Origin: Spirochaetia bacterium
GTDB lineage: Bacteria > Spirochaetota > Leptospiria > Leptospirales > Leptonemataceae
Reading direction: 5' to 3'
Assembly (NCBI GenBank): GCA_009885105.1
Contig: VFLI01000105.1
Location: 1 to 33,283, forward strand
Length of the DNA stretch: 33,283 nt
Shown here piece after piece: positions 15,098 to 24,621 of this stretch. The notes beneath the pieces are model-generated. The model did not search any database. It was not told where the DNA came from and saw nothing but the letters and a program-made list of their open reading frames with translations. A program made the position numbers and the translations under genes. Every line of letters starts with the position of its first letter. Position 1 is the stretch's first letter.

Positions 15098-17427
15098 GAC
15101 GGGCGGTTCGGGATCGATTGTTGGTCCAGCCGCTCAATATCAACTGCATCGTGCACAGTGGGTTCGTGAAATACCTCAAGGTCGTTTTCCAGCAATTCCA
15201 TTTCTGACAGTGCAATGAGAAAAGCCAGAGTCGACTCTGCCCCCTGATTCTCATTCACTCGATCCATATGGAGCCCGTCACGGCAGCCTCCGCTTTTTGG
15301 ATCGTACAGAGGCCGGTCCAGATCATTCTTTCCAAGAAACCATTCAAAAGCTGTTCTGGCATGCTCGTGCCAGAGAGGATTCCGTGTGGAGCGGTAGGCT
15401 TCCAGACAGGCAGAAACTGTTCCGTGCGCCTCAATCGGCTGCTGGTCAAATTGAGCGCATGAACCGCCGCGCTGATAAAAACCGGAAGAGCCAATGGGCC
15501 GGAAAAGACCGCCTGACGACCTCTGCACGGAAACCAGCCATTCAAGAGATGATATTCCGATCTTGAAAGCTTCCGGGTCCTGGAGTATTCTGCCGTTCAG
15601 GATAAGCACCTGGGGGAGACGCGCATTCGCATAAGAGACAGTATTCTCAAACCAGGGCCAGTCGTCGGATGCATTCGCATGAAACAGGCCGATCATTTTT
15701 TTTGTCAGTGTGTCTCTGACCTGAGCCGCCATTCTGTCGCCGCTCAACCGCTTCATATACTCATTGATGCCGAGCAGTGTGAAAGCCCAGGCTCGCGGAG
15801 ATTTCGCATCAAGCAGAGACGGCAGCGATTGTTCAAAAAGCTGAGAGGCCCAGACCTGCAAGTCCCTTCGCCTGGATCGTCCGACGCATGTGCCGAGGGC
15901 CCAGAGAGCTCTGCCCTGGCTGTCTTCTGAGCCAGCATCATCTTTCCAGCGCCTGTCAAAGCTCATGAAATTGTGAAATCGTCTGGTATTCAAGTCGAAA
16001 GCATGCTGGACAAAACTCGCATACGTGCTTGACAGCCGTGTAATCTCAGGGAAGTCGAGCGCCAGCTCCTCAAGAAGGATCGTTGCAATCAGGGCCCGCG
16101 AATTATCGTCCGTGCAGTATCCATGCGCGAAGTTGGGCAGAGTGTAAATGGCATGCTGAAACATACCGGTTGAGTCTGTCATACGGTTTAAATGATCAAG
16201 TCTCAGGCGTGGAAGTTCAAGCCGCTTCTCTTCAAGCGTCCGCACCTTCAGGCGCCTGCTGGCCGACGTTCTGCTTCTGGCACGATCGAATGATTCCATG
16301 TAGCGTCTCGCCGTCTTTGACCATATCATCTCGCGGCCCATCAGGAAGGCTCGTTTTCGCATTGCATGACGGCGTTTCTCGTCGCGCAGTAAAGAGATAA
16401 CCTCCCGGGCCAGAGCAGCTGAATCGTTGAAAGGAACAAGTATTCCCCGGCCGTCGCTGAGAAGCTCTTCGGCATGCCAGTACGGCGTGGAAATCACGGC
16501 CTTACCGCTTCCAAATGCATAGGCCAGCGTTCCCGACGTTATCTGCGCCGCGTTGAGATAAGGAGTAACATAAATATCCGTCACACCCAGAAATTCCGCG
16601 AGCTGAGGCATCTCAACAAAACGGTCATAAAAACTTACGTTGCGACCTATTCCCAGATCCCGCGCCAGCCGCTCGAGTCCCAGCCTGTATGTTTCGCCGA
16701 ACTCACGAACGAGTTTCGGGTGTGTGGCGCCGAGAATGATATAAACCAGATCGGGAAATTCTTTAACAATCTCCGGCAGGGCGCGCAGAGCGACCTCGAT
16801 GCCTTTATTTGGCGCCAGAAGTCCAAAGGTCATCAGGACCTCTCTGCCTTCGACGCCGAACTGATCCTTGAGAAAATTCGGGTCAACGAACGGCAGGTCT
16901 GGAATTCCGTGCGGAATCAAATCGATCTTGTCGACAGGAACATCGTATAGTTCATTCAGCATCTTGAAGGCCCGCTGGGTCATTACGATCAGACGCGAGG
17001 AGAGAGTGCACAGTTCTTCCATCACGCGGCGCTGATCCCTGTCGGGCGATTCCAGTATTGTATGCAGAGTGGTGACGACAGGAATTCTGAGATCTTTCAC
17101 CAGCGCCAGGATATAGCTGCCTGCCGGTCCTCCAAAAATTCCAAATTCATGCTGCAGGCTCACCACATCGGCGTCGCTGAGGTTCAGGTATTCGGCCGCG
17201 CGATGATATGAGTCCAGGTCATTTTCCGCAAATTCAAATCGAACTTCATTTTCGTACGCGTAACCGGCCGTGATATCATTGACCGGGGCGATGAAAACCT
17301 CGACAGAAGGGTATTCTCCGACCAGCCCGCTGTGTAAATCGAATGAGAAAGTGGCAATGCCGCATTTGCGGGGAAGGTAGTCTCCGACGATAGCGACTTT
17401 GCGGATAACGGAGGTTTTATCAAACAT
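15094..17427 (-). CDS. GT4 glycosyltransferase fused to a C-terminal alpha-barrel-like domain
   Basis: 777 residues from the ATG at 17427. The N-terminal half is a GT-B glycosyltransferase of family 4: start VAIVGDYLPRKCGIATFS, central IPHGIPD and FGLLAPNKGIEVALRALPEI, and the nucleotide-sugar-binding stretch TSGTLAYAFGSGKAVISTPY with a Glu soon after (HAEELL). From about residue 400 a helical domain follows, with motifs such as YCTDDNSRALI, SFDRRWKDDAGSEDSQGRALWALG and FDQQPIEAHGTVSACLEAY, resembling an (alpha/alpha)6 barrel of glycan-processing enzymes. It is coupled to the GH130 gene downstream. The frame is open to 17661, but starts there lack a ribosome-binding site and the family normally begins near VAIVGDY. 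Which domain makes and which breaks the linkage is unknown. Confidence 0.88.
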   Translation of the reverse strand: MFDKTSVIRKVAIVGDYLPRKCGIATFSFDLHSGLVGEYPSVEVFIAPVNDITAGYAYENEVRFEFAENDLDSYHRAAEYLNLSDADVVSLQHEFGIFGGPAGSYILALVKDLRIPVVTTLHTILESPDRDQRRVMEELCTLSSRLIVMTQRAFKMLNELYDVPVDKIDLIPHGIPDLPFVDPNFLKDQFGVEGREVLMTFGLLAPNKGIEVALRALPEIVKEFPDLVYIILGATHPKLVREFGETYRLGLERLARDLGIGRNVSFYDRFVEMPQLAEFLGVTDIYVTPYLNAAQITSGTLAYAFGSGKAVISTPYWHAEELLSDGRGILVPFNDSAALAREVISLLRDEKRRHAMRKRAFLMGREMIWSKTARRYMESFDRARSRTSASRRLKVRTLEEKRLELPRLRLDHLNRMTDSTGMFQHAIYTLPNFAHGYCTDDNSRALIATILLEELALDFPEITRLSSTYASFVQHAFDLNTRRFHNFMSFDRRWKDDAGSEDSQGRALWALGTCVGRSRRRDLQVWASQLFEQSLPSLLDAKSPRAWAFTLLGINEYMKRLSGDRMAAQVRDTLTKKMIGLFHANASDDWPWFENTVSYANARLPQVLILNGRILQDPEAFKIGISSLEWLVSVQRSSGGLFRPIGSSGFYQRGGSCAQFDQQPIEAHGTVSACLEAYRSTRNPLWHEHARTAFEWFLGKNDLDRPLYDPKSGGCRDGLHMDRVNENQGAESTLAFLIALSEMELLENDLEVFHEPTVHDAVDIERLDQQSIPNRPS

Positions 17428-17675
17428 TGAGGTATAATATCGCAGCGGCACCGTGCAAGATAGCCATATATTTATTTTTTTAGGCCATTCCATCGCCTGG
17501 AAGAGACAGTGATTCTGAAATCGAGGTTTACTGACGGGCAATGAATCCTGCATTCTGGAATCCAGCGCTTCAAACCGGCAAAATCGATTGACGACAGGCA
17601 ATCCGGGAAACTCAGCTTCATATCTGGATAAGGGGCCGAATCCCTGTCCGGTAAATATCAAAGGGAGATATTATT

Positions 17676-18446
17676 ATGGAAATACTGATTGTTATTGTCG
17701 TTTTACTTCTTTTTATCTGGGGATTTGGCGTGCGTGTCATCAACCAGTATGAAAGGGGCGTTGTGTTTCGGCTGGGAAAGGTGCGCTCGGCGCTCAAAGA
17801 CCCCGGTCTTCGTGTTATCATTCCGATTATAGACAGGATGCGCCGGGTTGCGCTTCGCACCGTCACACTTCCGATCGAAACGCAGAAAATTATCACGCGT
17901 GATAACGTGAGCATCGATGTGGCGGCCGTGGCATACTATCAGATCAAGGACCCCGTAAAAGCCATTGTTGAGATTGAAGATGTAGTGTCGGCCACCTATC
18001 AGATCGCCCAGACTACCGTCCGAAATGTTGTGGGACAGACGACTCTGGATCATGTTCTGAGCGAGACCACAAAACTGAATGAAAAGGTAAAGGCAATTCT
18101 GGACGAGGCCACTGAGAAATGGGGCATCTATGTCAGCAACGTCGAGCTGAAGGACATTCAGCTTCCGGACAGCATGCAGAGAGCCATGGCGAAAGAGGCG
18201 GAAGCGGAACGGGAAAAGCGCGCCAAGATCATTGCGGCCGAGGGTGAGGCCCTGAGCGCCGCGAAACTGGGGGAGGCTGCGGATATTATTGCCGCCCATC
18301 CGATTGCGCTCCAGCTTCGCAACCTGCAGGTGTTGAGTGAAATAGCCGTTGAAAAAAACAGCACGATCATTTTTCCATCGCAGTTCATGGACACGATTGA
18401 CAGCGTCAGAAACTTTATGGCCAAAGAGTATATCGCCAAGAAATAG
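17676..18446 (+). CDS. Slipin / stomatin-like SPFH membrane protein
   Basis: 256 residues with an N-terminal hydrophobic helix (about 2-20), then the SPFH domain ([49 protein letters not shown]) and a C-terminal helical segment rich in Ala/Glu ([20 protein letters not shown]). It matches slipins (YbbK/PH1511-like), which form oligomeric scaffolds in the inner membrane. Slipins are often paired with an NfeD-type protein, but no nfeD is adjacent here. GGGAG precedes the ATG. It is divergent from the glycosyltransferase gene across 248 bases in which nothing else is recognised. Confidence 0.93.
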   Translation: MEILIVIVVLLLFIWGFGVRVINQYERGVVFRLGKVRSALKDPGLRVIIPIIDRMRRVALRTVTLPIETQKIITRDNVSIDVAAVAYYQIKDPVKAIVEIEDVVSATYQIAQTTVRNVVGQTTLDHVLSETTKLNEKVKAILDEATEKWGIYVSNVELKDIQLPDSMQRAMAKEAEAEREKRAKIIAAEGEALSAAKLGEAADIIAAHPIALQLRNLQVLSEIAVEKNSTIIFPSQFMDTIDSVRNFMAKEYIAKK

Positions 18447-18463
18447 ACTGCCAGTATGATCGG

Positions 18464-18492
18464 GGGGAGGCCGGTGTTCATTGACATGCCGG
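18464..18492. terminator. Possible hairpin between convergent slipin and thrH genes
   Basis: GCCGGTGT and ATGCCGGT can pair through about seven bases (including G-U pairs) around an 8-base loop, just after the slipin stop. There is no clear U tract on either strand, so a terminator role is tentative. Confidence 0.3.
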
Positions 18493-18541
18493 TCATTCTC
18501 TATCGTTCCAGGTAATTGAAATGTCGTGGAAACGCCCTACC

Positions 18542-19147
18542 TCAGGTCAGAGCGTTCTTGATCAACGCCATCAATTCAGCATATTCATCGACTGCTATGA
18601 ACCGGGGAAATTGCGCTTTCACGTTGTCGGGCGCGCGAAACAGGAATCCAGTGTTTGCCTCAATGAGCATTGTTGTGTCATTGAAAGAATCACCGGCTGC
18701 GATCACGTTGTAATTCATTTTTTTGAAGGCTGAGACGGCGGCGCGTTTCTGGTCCGGAAGGCGCAGCCTGTAATCAATGATACGGTTGTTTTCAACAACC
18801 AGTGTGTGGCAGAGCAATGTCGGCATGCCCAGCTGCAGTATCAACGAGGCGGCAAACTGCTCAAACGTATCAGACAGTATGATGGTTTGCGTAATGGATC
18901 TGAGTTCGTCGAGAAAGACTTTTGCTCCGTTAAGCGGCTCCAGAGTCGCAATCACCTGCTGGATTTCAGACATGGTCAGACTGTGACGGTTGAGAAGGGC
19001 AAGGCGGCCCTGCATGAGTTTGTCATAGTCCGGTTCATCTCGAGTGGTTCGGCGCAGTTCCACGATGCCGGTCTTATCCGCAATTGCGATCCAGATCTCT
19101 GGGGTCAGGACACCTTCCATGTCCAGGGTCACGATGGATTGTTTCAC
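18542..19147 (-). CDS. thrH: ThrH: phosphoserine phosphatase / homoserine phosphotransferase
   Basis: A 201-residue HAD-superfamily enzyme. Motif I is LDMEGVLTPE (the D-x-E form typical of ThrH, where ordinary SerB has D-x-D). Motif II is IILSDTFEQFA, motif III contains DQKRAAVSAF with the Lys, and motif IV is AAGDSFNDTTML. ThrH dephosphorylates phosphoserine and can transfer the phosphate to homoserine, linking serine and threonine synthesis. The start is GTG at 19147 and matches the family N-terminus, but no clear Shine-Dalgarno is seen. It stands alone, downstream of tRNA-Leu on the same strand. Confidence 0.92.
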   Translation of the reverse strand: MKQSIVTLDMEGVLTPEIWIAIADKTGIVELRRTTRDEPDYDKLMQGRLALLNRHSLTMSEIQQVIATLEPLNGAKVFLDELRSITQTIILSDTFEQFAASLILQLGMPTLLCHTLVVENNRIIDYRLRLPDQKRAAVSAFKKMNYNVIAAGDSFNDTTMLIEANTGFLFRAPDNVKAQFPRFIAVDEYAELMALIKNALT

Positions 19148-19221
19148 GTGTTTGATGAATCTTGATTGGAATTTTGTAAGTTAAATTCGGGCCAAAAAAC
19201 CATCATTTGATCTGAAACCTA

Positions 19222-19305
19222 TGCCCAGAAGAGGACTTGAACCTCCACGGGATTGCTCCCACTAGAACCTGAATCTAGCGCGTATACCAATTCCGCCATC
19301 TGGGC
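19222..19305 (-). tRNA. tRNA-Leu (CAG)
   Basis: An 84-base gene on the minus strand. The acceptor arms GCCCAGA and TCTGGGC pair fully, with discriminator A. The D-arm is GGCGGAATTGGTATACGC, the anticodon loop TTCAGGT is closed by a CTAGA/TCTAG stem, and the T-arm contains GGTTCAAGTCC. A long variable arm (TGGGAGCAATCCCGT) fits a class II leucine tRNA. The 3' CCA is not encoded. Confidence 0.97.
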
Positions 19306-19464
19306 TTTCAGGAACAAAAATGACGATACTTTTACCCGACCCCGCTCCGGCAAGTCCTATTTATTCGGCCGGTTTGCAGGAAAGGCGCAAAAAAAACTGC
19401 AATCGCCTTGCCCTCGGCGCCGCGGGAGTAAATTCTGGAAGTACAGAATACCGATCTTTTAATT

Positions 19465-20070
19465 ATGAAAAATGTCCAGAGAAAGGCCAAAAAATCGCGC
19501 AAGACCGGCGAAACGGATATTGCCCTGGAAATCAATCTGGACGGATCGGGCATACACAAACTCGACGCTCAGATTCCCTTTTTCGAGCATATGCTCAGCC
19601 ATGTCTGCAAGCACAGTCTCATTGACATCGATCTGATGCTGCGAGGAGATCTGCTGATTGACTGCCACCATTCGGTGGAAGACACGGCCATCCTCTTTGG
19701 TTCGCTTCTGCACGAAACTCTGGGCGATAAGTCCGGCATCAATCGCTACGGCCATTTTACGCTCACGATGGATGAGACATTGACGACGGTCTCGCTGGAC
19801 CTGGGCGGACGTTACAATTTCACTTACCGGGGACCGGATGCTGTTAAGGAAGGGAAATTCGGAATTTATGACGCGGAACTCAGTCTTGAATTTCTGCAGA
19901 AGTTTGCCATGAACGCAAAGATGAATCTCCATGTTCTGGTTCACTACGGGGACAACCGCCACCACATTCATGAATCGATCTTCAAGGCGCTGGGCCGGGC
20001 TCTGCGAATGGGAATTTCTATGGACAGCCGCATGAGGGGGGTGCCTTCCACAAAGGGAATGCTGGAATGA
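19465..20070 (+). CDS. hisB: Imidazoleglycerol-phosphate dehydratase
   Basis: Dehydrates imidazoleglycerol phosphate to imidazoleacetol phosphate in histidine synthesis. The 201-residue protein is the monofunctional form without a histidinol-phosphatase domain. The metal-binding motifs are all present: [24 protein letters not shown], and [18 protein letters not shown]. It is the first gene of a compact his cluster; its TGA overlaps the ATG of hisH (ATGA). No recognised promoter or attenuator is seen in the 159 bases between tRNA-Leu and the start. Confidence 0.97.
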   Translation: MKNVQRKAKKSRKTGETDIALEINLDGSGIHKLDAQIPFFEHMLSHVCKHSLIDIDLMLRGDLLIDCHHSVEDTAILFGSLLHETLGDKSGINRYGHFTLTMDETLTTVSLDLGGRYNFTYRGPDAVKEGKFGIYDAELSLEFLQKFAMNAKMNLHVLVHYGDNRHHIHESIFKALGRALRMGISMDSRMRGVPSTKGMLE

Positions 20071-20699
20071 GCGGAGAGATCGCTGTTGTCGATTATGGCA
20101 TGGGAAATATTCATTCCATAGTCAAAGCGTTGAAGCTGTACCACACAAACACTGTTTTTACTTCGGATCATGGAAGGCTGCGCGATGCGAAAGCGCTGGT
20201 GCTTCCCGGCGACGGAGCTTTTTCGGCGGCGATGAGTCACATGAATAACGGCCTGGGCGATATTCTGCGCAGTCATGCGGCTCACGGCAGGCCTCTGTTC
20301 GGCGTCTGCATCGGATTTCAGATTCTGTTTCAGGATTCAGACGAATCGGCCTCCGGTCAGTCAGAAAAAAAAATTGAGCCGGGTCTGGGCCTTCTCCCCG
20401 GATCGATCCGACGATTCCAATTCGCGGATAAAAATCTGCGCATTCCACACATGGGCTGGAATACATTAAAAAATACAAACGGCCGTATCGCCGGCTGCGA
20501 AAACGAATACATGTATTTCATCCACTCATACCGGCCCGTTTCTGTGCCGGCTGAAAATGTGCGCGCTTACTGTGATTATGGCGGAGATGTATTTCCCGCC
20601 GCTGTTGAAAAAGAGGGAACTTTTGCCGTGCAGTTTCATCCGGAGAAATCCGACAGAGCCGGGCTCAAGCTTATTGAAGACTGGGTCAAATCGCTTTGA
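20067..20699 (+). CDS. hisH: Imidazole glycerol phosphate synthase, glutamine amidotransferase subunit
   Basis: Class I glutaminase that supplies ammonia to HisF. The 210-residue protein has the oxyanion region [10 protein letters not shown], the nucleophile elbow [11 protein letters not shown] (Cys81) and the catalytic His/Glu in VQFHPEKS. The partner hisF is not in this window, since the cluster continues with hisA and then ends; it must be elsewhere. Four-base overlaps with both neighbours indicate translational coupling. Confidence 0.97.
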   Translation: MSGEIAVVDYGMGNIHSIVKALKLYHTNTVFTSDHGRLRDAKALVLPGDGAFSAAMSHMNNGLGDILRSHAAHGRPLFGVCIGFQILFQDSDESASGQSEKKIEPGLGLLPGSIRRFQFADKNLRIPHMGWNTLKNTNGRIAGCENEYMYFIHSYRPVSVPAENVRAYCDYGGDVFPAAVEKEGTFAVQFHPEKSDRAGLKLIEDWVKSL

Positions 20700-21466
20700 A
20701 AGAAAAATTTCGCATTATACCCGCCATAGATCTTCTTGACGGCAGAGTCGTCCGCCTGCTCAAGGGCGACTATTCAAGGAGCACTGTCTACAGCGACAAT
20801 CCGGCAGAGCAGGCCGAAGAGTTTATATTTGCGGGGGTGGATCTCATTCACGTCGTCGATCTGAGCGCGGCGCGCGCCGGCGACAGAACGGCCAACAGAT
20901 CCGCGATAAAAGAAATACTGAAAACGGCCGAGGGAAAAGCGATGCTTCAGATAGGCGGCGGCATCCGGGATATTTCCTCGGCGCAGGAGTATCTGGAATC
21001 CGGAGTGCACCGATGCATTCTGGGAACAGGCGCGGTGGAGAATCCTTCTTTTGCCGAAGACTGCGTGAAGAAATTCGGGGCGGATCGAATTATTGCCGGT
21101 GTCGACGCTCTGAAGGGACGTGTGAAAGTGGCAGGCTGGGAAAAAGACGGCGGCCGGGAAGCGGGAGAGTTTCTGAAAGAAATGGAGAGCCGCGGGATAA
21201 GAACTGTCATCTTCACCGATATTGCAACGGACGGCGCCATGACCGGACCGAACATTGAATCTCTAAAAATTCATCTCAAAAATACATCAATGGAATTCAT
21301 CGCATCCGGAGGGGTCTCATCTCTGGACGATATAAAAAAACTGCTGTCAGTCGGAAATCCCCGTCTTGTCGGCGCGATAACCGGGCGGGCTGTGTATGAA
21401 AAGAAACTTGATCTTCGTCAGGCAGTCGATCTTGGGGCAGGCGGACGGTCTACGCCGGACTCATGA
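20696..21466 (+). CDS. hisA: Phosphoribosylformimino-5-aminoimidazole carboxamide ribotide isomerase
   Basis: A (beta/alpha)8 isomerase that converts ProFAR to PRFAR in histidine synthesis, 256 residues. It has IPAIDLLDGRVVRLLKGDYS with the catalytic Asp, the phosphate-binding IGGGIRD, GVDALKGRVKVAGW, and FTDIATDGAMTGPN with the second Asp. The TTG start at 20696 overlaps the hisH stop. It is the last gene of the hisB-hisH-hisA operon. Confidence 0.96.
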   Translation: MKEKFRIIPAIDLLDGRVVRLLKGDYSRSTVYSDNPAEQAEEFIFAGVDLIHVVDLSAARAGDRTANRSAIKEILKTAEGKAMLQIGGGIRDISSAQEYLESGVHRCILGTGAVENPSFAEDCVKKFGADRIIAGVDALKGRVKVAGWEKDGGREAGEFLKEMESRGIRTVIFTDIATDGAMTGPNIESLKIHLKNTSMEFIASGGVSSLDDIKKLLSVGNPRLVGAITGRAVYEKKLDLRQAVDLGAGGRSTPDS

Positions 21467-21492
21467 TTGAATTTATTATTATTATTATTTAA

Positions 21493-21533
21493 TTCTCTGA
21501 GCAGACCCGATTGTCTGTTTGGGCGAGTTTTTA
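21493..21533 (+). terminator. Weak intrinsic terminator after hisA
   Basis: CAGAC and GTCTG form a short stem around a 6-base loop, followed within about 12 bases by T-rich sequence (GTTTTTATTTTTAT). It lies between the convergent hisA and transglutaminase-like genes. A run of six ATT triplets just before it is a small microsatellite. Confidence 0.4.
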
Positions 21534-21540
21534 TTTTTAT

Positions 21541-22191
21541 CTAAAAGGCGTGCGGATAGATTTCCGCCAGAGATTTAAAAATTTCCTCAAATGGTAGATC
21601 GTCATGGACTCCGCGGTAGGCCGTATACTCCATGAACTGCCGGCCCGCGTTGTCAAACGGCTGGAACAGGCTGTCCGTTTCCCCGTCAAAATCAAGCGGA
21701 GCAACTTTTAGTTTGCGGCACAGTCCCGCGTCAAATGCCGGCGTGCAGCGGATCCACCGGTCGTCCAGATAGAGCTCAGTAAATCCATGCCAGGCAAAGA
21801 TTTCACTTTTGAGGAAAGCTATCATCCGGGGGGTCGCAAGGTGATTCTTAACATCGCCGAATCCCAGCCTCGCGGGAATTCCCGCTGCACGGCAGAGCGC
21901 AGCCAGAAGCGTTGCTTTTGTGATGCAGTAACCGTGCTTGTGCGTGACGATGTAACCTGCCTTTGATTCTTCACGTACTGTATTTGCGATATAGGGATTG
22001 TATTTCCACCCGTCACGCACCAGAGAGTAGAGTCTGACCGCGTTTTCTTTCTTTGAAGCGCCCTGGTTCAGGTGCTTTGAAAGATAAGCCTGCACATCGG
22101 GATGATTGTAGTCCAGAAATTCTGTCGCTTTGAGGCAGAGTTCAGGCCGAGGTTCGACGGCCTTTGCATTCAAATTGACTGTCAGGCTCAT
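21541..22191 (-). CDS. Transglutaminase-like cysteine protease-fold protein
   Basis: 216 residues with the transglutaminase core: Cys in HKHGYCITKATLLAALCRAAGI, His in FAWHGFTELYLDDRW, and Asp in CTPAFDAGLC. It has no signal peptide, so it is probably cytoplasmic. Bacterial members usually act as proteases or amidases rather than cross-linkers. The substrate is unknown. It follows the MBL-fold gene on the same strand after a 110-base gap. Confidence 0.88.
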   Translation of the reverse strand: MSLTVNLNAKAVEPRPELCLKATEFLDYNHPDVQAYLSKHLNQGASKKENAVRLYSLVRDGWKYNPYIANTVREESKAGYIVTHKHGYCITKATLLAALCRAAGIPARLGFGDVKNHLATPRMIAFLKSEIFAWHGFTELYLDDRWIRCTPAFDAGLCRKLKVAPLDFDGETDSLFQPFDNAGRQFMEYTAYRGVHDDLPFEEIFKSLAEIYPHAF

Positions 22192-22301
22192 TCTATAGAA
22201 GAAAAAATTGATGGCTTTAAGGTCAATGAGAAAAAATTCTGTTTGGCCTTCTTTCCCTGCGAAGAGGATATCAACAACGCAGCCCGGTTCTTTACCGACA
22301 A

Positions 22302-23066
22302 TCAGCCGCCTGTAAAAAAAGCCGTTGTCTTCGCGTACAGCCAGTCCGGCAGTCTGGCTTTCATCGCCGCGCGGATCTGTTCCGGCCGGTAGCGCGGCGA
22401 AAAATGTATCAGAACAAGCTTCTGTGTCTCGCGAAAAGCTTCCGCGTTGTCGGCAATTTCATAAAGATGCGTGTGCCCCCATTTTCGGGCCCGTTCCACC
22501 GGCCGCTCATTGTCAATATAGGTGCATTCCAGAAAGAGAATTTTTGATTTTCGGACAACTTCATTGTCAAGGACAAATTCTATCTGCGTGTCGCCGGAAA
22601 AAGCAACATGAGGCAGAAATGATTCGTAAAAAAGATTTTCATTTTTTTTTCTTTCAGCGATTTCCATTCCGCTCAGATGCAGGAATTCCGGTTTTAATTT
22701 CACAGTCTTCTCTATAATAATGTATCCATTCGAAGGAATGCGGTGAACAGTGCGGACCGGCTGAAAGAAGAAATTGCCGTGCACGGGATAGAGCTTTTCA
22801 TATTCCAGACCGATCACAGTATATTCCGTTCGAAAGTCTTCAATACGCGACCAGAGTTCCATGATTTCTGTCAGGGGTCCGGCAAGTTCCGGCGGACAGT
22901 AAATTTCAGGTCCGCTCAAATGGCGCAGTGACCGCTGAGAGACATGATAGGCGACTCCTGATGAATGATCCAGGTGTCCGTGCGTCAGCAGAATCTTTGG
23001 GATTTCCACAAGCCTGGGCGATCCACGTCCGATATCAAACATCAGATTGAAACGGGGCATGCACAT
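22302..23066 (-). CDS. Metallo-beta-lactamase-fold hydrolase, RNase Z-like
   Basis: The first metal motif HGHLDH is in LLTHGHLDHSSGV. Later ligands are visible in HVAFSGDTQIE, LFLECTYID, KWGHTHLYEI and LIHFSPRY, the order seen in RNase Z-like proteins. The ATG at 23066 would remove the usual first strand. The frame is open upstream to 23189, and upstream codons encode HHFLGISEGGVQTA, a typical MBL N-terminus (FLGTxxGxxT). That stretch has no ATG, GTG or TTG, so the true start may be a CTG near 23114, possibly coupled to the M16 stop at 23170. Substrate unknown: tRNA 3' end or a small molecule. Confidence 0.85.
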   Translation of the reverse strand: MCMPRFNLMFDIGRGSPRLVEIPKILLTHGHLDHSSGVAYHVSQRSLRHLSGPEIYCPPELAGPLTEIMELWSRIEDFRTEYTVIGLEYEKLYPVHGNFFFQPVRTVHRIPSNGYIIIEKTVKLKPEFLHLSGMEIAERKKNENLFYESFLPHVAFSGDTQIEFVLDNEVVRKSKILFLECTYIDNERPVERARKWGHTHLYEIADNAEAFRETQKLVLIHFSPRYRPEQIRAAMKARLPDWLYAKTTAFFTGG

Positions 23067-23169
23067 TGCCGTCTGGACTCCGCCTTCGGATATTCCCAGA
23101 AAGTGGTGGTTCAGGAAATTGTATTCCGTCAGTCTGATACTGTCTGTCCGCCCTGCCGTGCGCTGGAAT

Positions 23170-24609
23170 TCACAGCTGTTCTTCCGCGCTTATTTTGATC
23201 ACAGGCCTGATTTTTTCCAGCTCTGTCTTGAGACTTGCAGGACCCACAACGACAATAAAGAATCGATCCGCCCGGTAGTATTTCTCCGACGCTGCTTTGA
23301 TATCTTCTTCTGTCACACTTCGGATTCTGTCCGGAAAACTCTGCAGATAGTCAGCGGGCATGTTGTGCCTGCGAAATCGAATGTGGTGCTGAAGAGCCTC
23401 TGCCGGATCGTCAAACTGAAAAATCAGTCCGTTCAGAATGGATTCGCGCGCCAGATCAATTTCATCCGCGGACGCTCCATTTTTCATCCCGGCTGTTATC
23501 GATATCATGAGCTTCAGTGTTTCCACAGCGGCGGGAGTGCGCGTCGCGCTGGATTCTGTCAGTTCTCCAAAGGAGCTGAAAAAATAGTTTGAAGAGGCCG
23601 CATAGTAGGCAAGACCGCGTTTGGCTCGAATTTCGCTCATGAGCCTCGAATTGAAATCGCCTCCGCCCAGAATAAAATTGGCCGTCTGAAGCGCGTAAAA
23701 ATCTGCGCTGTTGTGAGCCGGCAGAAATCCTCCGAAGACTATCGCCGTCTGAGCAGCCGGCGCCTCCACCAGAATTATTTTATTGCGATATTTGTTGTTT
23801 CTATTTATAAAACTGTCATATGAAATATCTTCCGGCCGCGGCGCTTCCGCTTTGGACGGGAAGGCCTCCACCAGCGCGCTCAGTTTTTCCCGCAGCGGCA
23901 GACCTCTGAAATCGCCGCTTACGGCCGCCGTCATCCCGCGGGGTGAAAGTCTTTCGGAGAGAACGGCGCGCACAGAAACAATGTCAATTCTTCTCACAGC
24001 ATCCGGCGTCATCGAAAAACCCCGCCTCAGACCCGTGTACATGGCCTCCCGGAGTTTGCGCCCTCCCGCATGGGCCGGATCGTCGTTTCTCTGTTCGATT
24101 TCGCTGAGCATTCCGTTCTTGATCACTTCCAGACGGTCCGCGGGCATTTCGGGGCGCAGAAGGATATCCGACAGAATGGAAAACGCCTCGTCAAAATCGC
24201 TCTTTAACAGCGTCATGCTCACGGACCAGTACTCGTAATCCTCTCTAACGGAGAATTTCGCGCCGAGCGAGGAAAGTTTCTCCGCAACTTCTTCCGCACT
24301 GCGATTTCCCGCGCCGCCGATCTGTATGAGCCTGGCCATTGTCGCCAGAGTGCCGGCCTTTGCGATTGTTTCCGAATTTCGTCCTGATGGAAAATTCAGC
24401 TCAATGCTCATAAAAGGCAGAGAGTCGTCCGGCGATTTGATCAGCACAGCTCCGCCCGGCAGGTCTTCGGATTCAATGGTCGGAAGGTGAAATACCAGCG
24501 GCCTGAGCTGCAGGTCCGACAGGATGGGGGAATCATCGCGCCCGGAAAGGCTTCCCGCGGCGGCGAACAATGCAATCGTAATAAATGTAAAAAGTTTAGT
24601 AAATTTCAT
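23170..24609 (-). CDS. M16-family zinc peptidase-like protein, catalytic site missing
   Basis: 479 residues with an N-terminal signal peptide (hydrophobic 6-20, cleavage near SLSG/RDD). It has the two-lobed M16B fold. The HxxEH zinc motif is absent where expected (AKAGTLATMARLIQ in place of the HFLEH region), while the C-lobe keeps the Arg/Tyr region NSRLMSEIRAKRGLAYYAAS. This is the profile of the non-catalytic partner of a heterodimeric M16 peptidase. It starts 12 bases after the stop of the active M16 gene, with an AGAGGA ribosome site. Periplasmic location is inferred. Confidence 0.92.
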   Translation of the reverse strand: MKFTKLFTFITIALFAAAGSLSGRDDSPILSDLQLRPLVFHLPTIESEDLPGGAVLIKSPDDSLPFMSIELNFPSGRNSETIAKAGTLATMARLIQIGGAGNRSAEEVAEKLSSLGAKFSVREDYEYWSVSMTLLKSDFDEAFSILSDILLRPEMPADRLEVIKNGMLSEIEQRNDDPAHAGGRKLREAMYTGLRRGFSMTPDAVRRIDIVSVRAVLSERLSPRGMTAAVSGDFRGLPLREKLSALVEAFPSKAEAPRPEDISYDSFINRNNKYRNKIILVEAPAAQTAIVFGGFLPAHNSADFYALQTANFILGGGDFNSRLMSEIRAKRGLAYYAASSNYFFSSFGELTESSATRTPAAVETLKLMISITAGMKNGASADEIDLARESILNGLIFQFDDPAEALQHHIRFRRHNMPADYLQSFPDRIRSVTEEDIKAASEKYYRADRFFIVVVGPASLKTELEKIRPVIKISAEEQL

Positions 24610-24621
24610 AATAATCCTCTG

